Assembly (NCBI GenBank): GCA_034359265.1
Contig: CP136891.1
Location: 76,810,501-76,874,500, forward strand
Direction: 5' to 3'
Source: Canna indica
Taxonomy: Eukaryota > Streptophyta > Magnoliopsida > Zingiberales > Cannaceae
DNA length: 64,000 bases
Shown: in pieces, positions 57,898 through 64,000 of the stretch
Position numbering within the stretch: position 1 is the first letter of the stretch
How the letters are laid out: every line of letters starts with the position of its first letter
Notes under the pieces: generated by a model
The model's database searches: none
Seen by the model: only the letters and a program-made list of their open reading frames with translations
What the model was told of the DNA's origin: nothing
Made by a program: the position numbers and the translations under genes

Positions 57898-59808
57898 ATG
57901 AGTGCAACGGTTCGTGTGCGTCCTCTGGATCCCTCTCCTTCGCCCTTTCCTCGCTCTTCCCCCTCTCCTCCTCTGCGGCATGCTTCTTCTCCTGGCGATT
58001 CCTCCCGTGGTCCTTCCGCAGGTGCAAAAGTGGCTATTGTGGTCCCTCCATCGGTCCGATCCCCGTCCCTTCGTCCTCCAGTGGGCTCTGATCCGCGTCC
58101 TGATGCGAATCGGGCGCCTTTGTCTTGGTCTGAGGTTCTTAGAGGGAGTGATCTCTCGTGTGCTCAGGTAAGTACTAATCATACCCTTTGACAGATTCAG
58201 TCTTCTACATCCGATTTCGTTCATTTTACGTCTGAGCAGATTTTGTCCTGGTCTACTCCGTGGGAATCGTGTTTGATAGGAAATTTTTTTGGGCATTCGC
58301 CCCCTTTGCCGATTGTTAACTCGTGGGCCTCTTGGGTGTTTTCTGATAAAATTTTTGCTTCTGTGCTGGATCTTGAAGACGGTTACTTTGTGTTTTATTT
58401 TCACGATTCGGCTTCCTCTAATGCGGTCCTCACTAAAGGTCTGTATTCTCTGCGAGGGCATGCCCTTCGCTTGATTCCATGACGTCCTATCTTTAGACCT
58501 TGGTGTGAAGTTTTCTCTTCGGCTCCGATTTGTTGGCCTTTCGTTAGGACTTTGGAATGTTGAATCTATCTCCTTATTGACTAGTTCTACTGGAAAACTC
58601 TTATCGATCGATCAACGATCTTTTGAGTTCATTCGAGGGCGTTATGTCCAAGTCTGTGTTGAAATCGATTTGTCTAAACCCCTGCGTCAGGCGCTCTGGA
58701 TTGGGGAACCTGATCGTGAATTCTTTCAACCGATTTCTTACGAAAATTTACCGATGGTTTGTTTCTCATGTGGATTGATCGGTCACCGTGAGGCCGAGTG
58801 TGAATCGCTTAAACCTGTTTCGATTTTTGAGGCTGCGGTGAAAGCCTCCTCTTATGTTGCAGATTCTGTGCCCCTGTGTGGCTCGAGTTCTAAATCGGAT
58901 TTGCCTCTTTCGTCGAATTTGTCGTCTCCGGCGTGTGGTCCGTGGGTTCTTGTTGGCCGTCGCCGTCGCAACCGTCGGCGGGATGACTGGTCTCGATCTA
59001 TCTTGCGGCCTGGTATGGCGCGCGCGCGTGGTCGTGATCCCTCACGTGACACCGTGGCTCATTAAATGCTGGCTCTGCTGCTTCGTTTCCATCTCACTCC
59101 CGCCACTCCGCCAGCTTTAATGGCGTGATCTCTTCTGATTCGAGAGATTTGATCTCATCCCCTCTTCGCCGCCCGATTGATTTGACTGCCAAGCCACGTG
59201 GCCCTATTGCGCCTCACCCTCCATTATCTTCTTTACGCCCTGTGACGCAACCTGTTTCGCACGTGTCTCTGAATCGATCGCTGATTTGGGCGCGAAAATT
59301 TGGGCCGTGCACGTCCCCCTCTATGCCAACGCCATTCAAGACCCCTGTTGTTACTCAACCCACACCTTCGTCTTATCACCCTGCATCACCCTCTCGAGCA
59401 CCTCTGCCAGTTTCACCCACCCCGCCTCCCCATTCCTCTCCGCCTTTGGTTCATTTTATGGATCAGATGGTCTCCGATCTTTCCTTTGTTTTTGCCACTG
59501 CTCGTCCCAAGCTTCTAAATGCTCCTCTGGTGAAACAACCCTCACGGGTGTCGCGGAAGAGCAATAAACCTCCTAAGGTCCCTGCTTTGGCGTCCCCGTA
59601 TGCTGAGCATGTTCGTTCAAAATGACCTTGTGCGACGGATACGCTGATTATGCCTTCCTCCGATCCTGAGTCCCGTTTGGTGGTTGACCACTTGGTGGAC
59701 TCTTCGGCTGCCGTGGTTTCTACTGCCGACGATCTTATGGTGACTTGTTTTGTTCCTGCCGAGGGCGTGGCTCCTGCCTCTGATGCCAATACCACTGTGT
59801 CCCCATGA
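57898..59808 (+). pseudogene. LINE ORF1 (Pro-rich N-terminus, DUF4283, zinc knuckle), broken
   Basis: From the ATG at 57898 a Pro/Ser-rich region leads to SWSEVLRGSDLSCAQ. After a stop near 58191 comes a DUF4283 domain (FIGHSPPLPIVN-type, YFVFYFHDSASSNAVLTKG). The part from 58505 has RSFEFIRGRYVQVCVEIDL, EFFQPISYENLPMVC and a knuckle CFSCGLIGHREAEC, then an Arg-rich segment VGRRRRNRRRDD. A further Pro-rich part (59125 on) has an internal stop at 59623. The gene ends at a TGA at 59806-59808 that overlaps the ORF2 start codon. Confidence 0.8.
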
Positions 59809-61293
59809 ATGTTCTATGCTGGAACGTGCGTGGTGCATGGCACCGTAAGGTAAGGGATGACATCCGGTTGCGGGTAAAAAAATTGTCTATTAATTTGATT
59901 GCGTTACAAGAAACTCAATGTGATACTAACTTGGCTTCTAAGTTCATTAAATCGGTTGGCCGCTCCTGGGTTGGAGTGGCTCAACCTTCGGTTGGGGCTT
60001 CGGGTGGGCAGTTGTTGGCCTGGAACTCCTCTGTTATTTCGGTTCAAGTATTATCTCTCCAAGCTCAATGTAGTTTCGCTATTGTTGGTATGGAAAACTT
60101 GCCACCGTTTTCGTTTTCTAATGTACATGCCAATACGAATCCTACGACTCGTAGTGTTTTTTGGAATAGTTTCTCGGAATTTGATTTTACTTTGTTTCCG
60201 TGGTTTATTTGTGGGGATTTTAATACTATTTAAATGATTCGGATAAAAAAGGTGGGTTGCCCTTTCGGGCGCATAAATCGGTTGTGGATTTTAGAAATTT
60301 CGTTCATGATAATGGTTTGATTGATTTGGGTTTCGTGGGAAATCTGTATACTTGGTGTAATAATAGATCCGGTAATGCTCGTATTTTAATCCGGCTTGAT
60401 CGTGTGTTTTGTAATGCTGTGTGGCTTCATTTTTATGACTCTGCATCAGTTTCGTATTTACTTCGGGGGATTTCTGATCATTGTCCGCTCTTAATCTGCT
60501 TTGCGCAGTCTTCTGTTAGAAATTGTCTTTTCAAATTTCAAATTTTTTGGGTGGAATATCATGATTCTGTTGAGGTTGTTAAAAAATCTTGGAGTGAGAT
60601 TCCTCAATCTTTATTACCGCATAATGAGTTTAATTTGGGTTTACACTATACTTGTTCTGCTTTGTCTAATTGGAATAAGTTTATTCTGGACAATTTGGAA
60701 TGCAATCTTCAATCTACCTTGTTTGATATTTTTGAGTTGGAAAAAAATGATGTGAATCCTGGGTTGAGTCCTGCGGATGAGCTTAATTTACGAGCTCTCT
60801 ATAATAAAGCCAATGCTATTTGTAGATAAATTAATTTAAAATGGTGGTCGAAATAAAAATAAAAATGGATGGTTGATGGTGACTCGAATTCGGCTTTTTT
60901 TCACCAGGTGGTGACTACCCGTCGTTGGCATAATAAAATCTCTTCTCTTATTCTCTCGCCCGGTATTTTGGTTTCTGATAATGTTTCCATTTTAACGATT
61001 TTTTCGGACGAATATAATGCCTTTGGGCGCCTAGTACTGCAAATTTGTGAACATCTGTAACGGCATGAATTTTAATACCTTAGATGCTAATGCGGTGTTG
61101 GCTCTTGTTAGTCCTTTTATTGCTTTAGAGGTTTTTGATGTTATTAGGCTGATGCCGAATGGCAAAAGCCCTGACTTTGATGGGTTTACTGCGGAGTTTT
61201 ATAAAAAATCTTAAGGTATTATTTCAGATTCGTTTATGAGATGCATGCATAGTTTTTTTGACTATGCTTTTCTCCCGCTCGAGTGGAATAAAA
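59805..61293 (+). pseudogene. LINE ORF2 5' part (endonuclease and start of RT), broken
   Basis: The ATG at 59805 overlaps the ORF1 stop as ATGA. The AP-endonuclease motifs are MNVLCWNVRGAW, LIALQETQCD, GQLLAWNSS, ICGDFNTI (followed by a TAA near 60231), RILIRLDRVF and ISDHCPLL. The linker to RT is present with FFHQVVTTRRWHNKISSL, and the start of RT shows MPNGKSPDFDGFTAEFYKK, followed by a TAA at about 61212. Several stops and one frameshift (near 60231) break it. Confidence 0.82.
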
Positions 61294-63777
61294 TGTTGGG
61301 TTAAGATTTTCAACATTGATCTTAATCTCAGTTTTGATGATGATAAACATCCTTAAGAAAATATATATATTAAAGCACAAAAAATATCAACTAGGGGATT
61401 TCTTCCCCTATCAACATGCATATCTATATAATAGAACTCCCCCTATCTATATGCATGGTTTTCCTATATTTTCTTCCCCTTTACCTATATTCCCCCCCCC
61501 CCCTTTTGACATCAATAAAAAAGGGCAAAAAAAATCAATCTATAGTCAAAGTTGAGACTCTAAAATTAGTTTTCATGAAGCATGAAGATCTCAACTCAAG
61601 GAATGAAAAAATCAAATATCTAATATGAGACTAAAATCATACATGATAGCATTAGATGATAAATACATTTTTAGAAATCATGTATAAACTTAAGTATTGA
61701 TATTTTCGTGTATCGATCAAGGAGTCAAATTATTTTTAGAAATAATTTTTCTCATCACATGAGAGGAACGATACCAAATGTGAATTCAAAATATCATATT
61801 TGAAGTCTCATTCGAAGATTGGACCAAAAATCAAAGTATCGGAAAAATAAACATTTGGAAAGAACGATACTTTAAAGTTTTGAAATCCAATTTCAAAAAC
61901 TCATATCAATTTATATTCTTACTGAAAATTTTTGAAATTTTTACTGAAGAAATTAGTTTTTTTCAAAAAACATGCAGTTTCAAGAATCATCGAAAGATCA
62001 ATTTTTTGCATTTATCTAAAAATAACTGAAATCTAGTGGCATTTTTGTAAATATTAGCAATTTTTTCAAAAGTTCTCAATTTTCATTCAAACTTTTCATA
62101 TATCAAGATATAATCATTTAAAGCATGTTTATCAAGTTTGAAATGAAAATGACGTCGTTTGGTCAAAATTTCATATCAGCATGATTTCATTAAAAAAACA
62201 AGCATTGTATCATGAAATTGCTAAGTATCAAATTCTAACATTTACTCATGATTTTTCAAATTTAAATATATGGACACCTAACATAAGTAAATCTAAACAT
62301 ATTTGTGAAGTTTGGACCTATAATGAAGTTTCTAAGTCAATTTATTGACTTAGGTCAACTCTACTCAACTTTAGATCTCATAAAGTGAATTTGTTATCAA
62401 TTTATCCATTTTAAATAATTTTTCAATTTTAATCACATTGAAGCAAATCATGAGTGAACTTAAACATGTTTATCAAGTTTCAACTTAAAATGAAGTTTCT
62501 AAGATGAAATTTTACCTATGACACATTTCATTCAAACATGCATTCATGAAATTGCCAAAGTATCAATATTTTTATCTACTCATGAGATTTCAATCAATTA
62601 TCATGCAAGATCATTCATGAGGATAGAGAAATCGTTTAATCAAGAAAATAGATGTGTTATGCAAGAGTTTTACCAAAATGAAACTCATACATCATTTCTT
62701 GATAAATTCTAAAATTCTAAAATTTCTACTTTCTTTTCATTTTGCTTTAGCCTTCCAAATTTTACCACTTTTTCAACTTGCAAGTAGACTTCATTAGTAT
62801 CATAATGAAATAATATACCAACTAGCAAGCTAATATACTAAATAGCAAAGGGTCAATGCAAAGTTTCATTAAAAAATCTCCACATATGCTAGATAGTAAA
62901 GATTCATTTAAAAGAAGTTATTATGATATCAAAAATGAATCAAAGAGATCTTAAGATATGAAATATTTGAGAAATAAGATCTCTAAACATGTTTAACTAG
63001 TTTGGACTTAAAAAGGATATCTCTAATAGTGAATATTAACCTAGAACAAGTTTTATTTAATGAAATTTGCCTAAGTGCTAAAATTCTATGTATCCATGAG
63101 AATTTAAAGGGTTTAACATGCAATTCTAATCATGAGTATAGAGACATAATTTAAGCTTAAACATTGAGGTATAACACTAAGATTTTGAATTTATCGAAGC
63201 TATACCTTATACTTGAAGATTTAGCCAAACTAATCTTTTTCATTCTAGTTAGCCTTCCATTTAACCTTAGATTTAACTTGCATGAGGAAATCATTGGTAA
63301 TATGATGGCATAATTATTTCAAGCAAGTTAATCATTCTAGATAGCAAAGTAAGCATCAAAGATTTCATCCAAAATCCAACTTTGCTAAATAGTTTGAAAT
63401 TCATTTTTAAATAAAATCAAGTCGTACCAAAACGAATTTTAAGAGATCATAAAAATAATAAATATGAAAACATGATATCCAAACCTTCCTATTAGTTCAA
63501 AATCGAAAGGTCACAATGAGCCTACGATTTAGAACCGCAAGGTCGCTTAGGTCCATTATAGACCACATAGGTCTCTGAAGAGACCGGAAAATCAAAAGTA
63601 AAAAAAAAAAATGAAACTTATCAAGAGCGAAAAATCTACTAATACTAAGCATATATCAAACTCCAACTATAACTTAAGCAATAGGGTATAAGAGATGATA
63701 CCAAAGTACTTTTGATGCCAACCTTACTAAGACATCAAGATCACTTGGAGTTGCAACTTTGAAATGGTATAATATTT
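61294..63777 (+). mobile_element. LTR-type sequence similar at its start to the solo LTR
   Basis: It begins TGTTGGGTTAAGATTTTCAA and continues with ATTGATCTTAATCTCAG and TTTTGATGATGATAAACA, close to the first 60 bases of the solo LTR at 21875. This marks an LTR start inserted in the LINE. Farther on the sequence is AT-rich with loosely repeated phrases (for example CATGTTTATCAAGTTT near 62145 and 62470, and TTCATTAAAAAA-type lines), and a C12 run is at 61492-61503. No coding domain, primer-binding site or matching 3' LTR end was identified, so completeness is unknown. Confidence 0.6.
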
Positions 63778-64000
63778 CACTACTACAAACTTGGTCTTCA
63801 GCAACGGCTATCAGCAACGGCCGCTCAAGCCGTTGCTATTTGCAACGGCGTTCTTACGGCCGCTCGAGCCGTTGCAGATATCTGTATCTGCAACGGCGTT
63901 CTAACGGACAACTGAGCCGTTGCGGATTATTTTAATTATCAGCAACGGCTTTCTGACGAAAAGGCGAGCCGTTGCTAATTATTTAATCTTCAGCAACGGC
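63778..64000. mobile_element. CACTA element terminus with GCAACGGC subterminal repeats
   Basis: CACTACTACAAAC at 63778 is a typical CACTA-type terminus. The next 220 bp contain six GCAACGGC and four GCCGTTGC octamers in alternating orientation, forming short hairpins (AGCAACGGC...GCCGTTGCT). Such subterminal arrays are transposase-binding regions of CACTA elements. The element continues beyond the window, so its other end and gene content are not visible. Confidence 0.8.

Larger units (their letters stand above)
57870..61293 (+). mobile_element. Second L1-type LINE, decayed, cut by an LTR-type insertion
   Basis: The element starts about 320 bp after the second GST stop. It carries ORF1 and the endonuclease and early reverse transcriptase parts of ORF2. 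At 61294 LINE sequence stops within the RT region (FLPLEWNKM) and TGTTGGGTTAAG begins, so the 3' half is displaced or lost beyond the window. The GC content of its ORF1 is higher than that of the first LINE. Confidence 0.85.

Noticed and set aside
57778..58461. A 227-codon frame on the minus strand, Arg-rich
   Set aside because: It is antisense to the LINE ORF1, which has recognisable domains on the plus strand.
1..64000. CRISPR arrays, bacterial operons, ribosomal RNA genes
   Set aside because: No such signals; the window is plant nuclear DNA.

Overview
The window is nuclear DNA of a flowering plant. It has spliced genes with GT/AG introns, plant-specific families (phi-class glutathione S-transferases, a chloroplast ankyrin protein of the AKRP type, P450 fragments) and dense plant transposable elements (PIF/Harbinger, CACTA, hAT, Mutator-type and Stowaway MITEs, Helitron, LINE, Ty1/copia). 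The GC-rich exons set in AT-rich surroundings suggest a monocot; this is an inference from composition only.

Five genes look intact. They are a membrane-anchored SAM-dependent methyltransferase (minus strand, 13456-14561), a small uncharacterised protein (19907-20299), the ankyrin-repeat protein (29800-37193, seven exons) and two phi-class GSTs (41428-42291 and 56705-57549). The two GSTs have the same exon pattern (150/49/467 and 153/49/467 nt). They look like tandem duplicates pushed about 14 kb apart by mobile DNA.

Layout from left to right. A broken CYP71-type P450 tail (3-548) is followed by a 7.3-kb PIF/Harbinger element (695-7961, TTA on both sides) with decayed Myb/SANT and transposase genes plus an open GRF-zinc-finger/membrane reading frame. 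Next come a non-autonomous CACTA element (9072-10143), the methyltransferase gene, a LINE tail, and a foldback element carrying a captured CYP703-like fragment (16229-17460). A smaller relative of that element, a hAT MITE and the small gene follow. At 21391-26133 lies a stack of nested insertions: outer MITE, a GGGTCGG-rich element, a solo LTR, a hAT-like element and a hAT MITE. A truncated Ty1/copia element and a 325-bp tandem duplication directly precede the ankyrin gene. After the first GST come a Mutator-type MITE, a 1.5-kb palindrome, a nearly complete but decayed LINE (46645-51770), a Stowaway MITE and a Helitron helicase relic. The second GST is followed 0.3 kb downstream by a second LINE, which is cut by an LTR-type sequence at 61294. 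The window ends inside the terminal repeats of another CACTA element (63778 onward).

The genes do not form a pathway. The GST pair would act in cytosolic glutathione conjugation, the ankyrin protein in plastids, and the methyltransferase at an endomembrane. The most unusual points are the mirror-image MITE copies inside the palindrome, the GRF reading frame in the Harbinger element, the foldback that captured a P450 fragment, and the loss of the cis-proline motif in the second GST.
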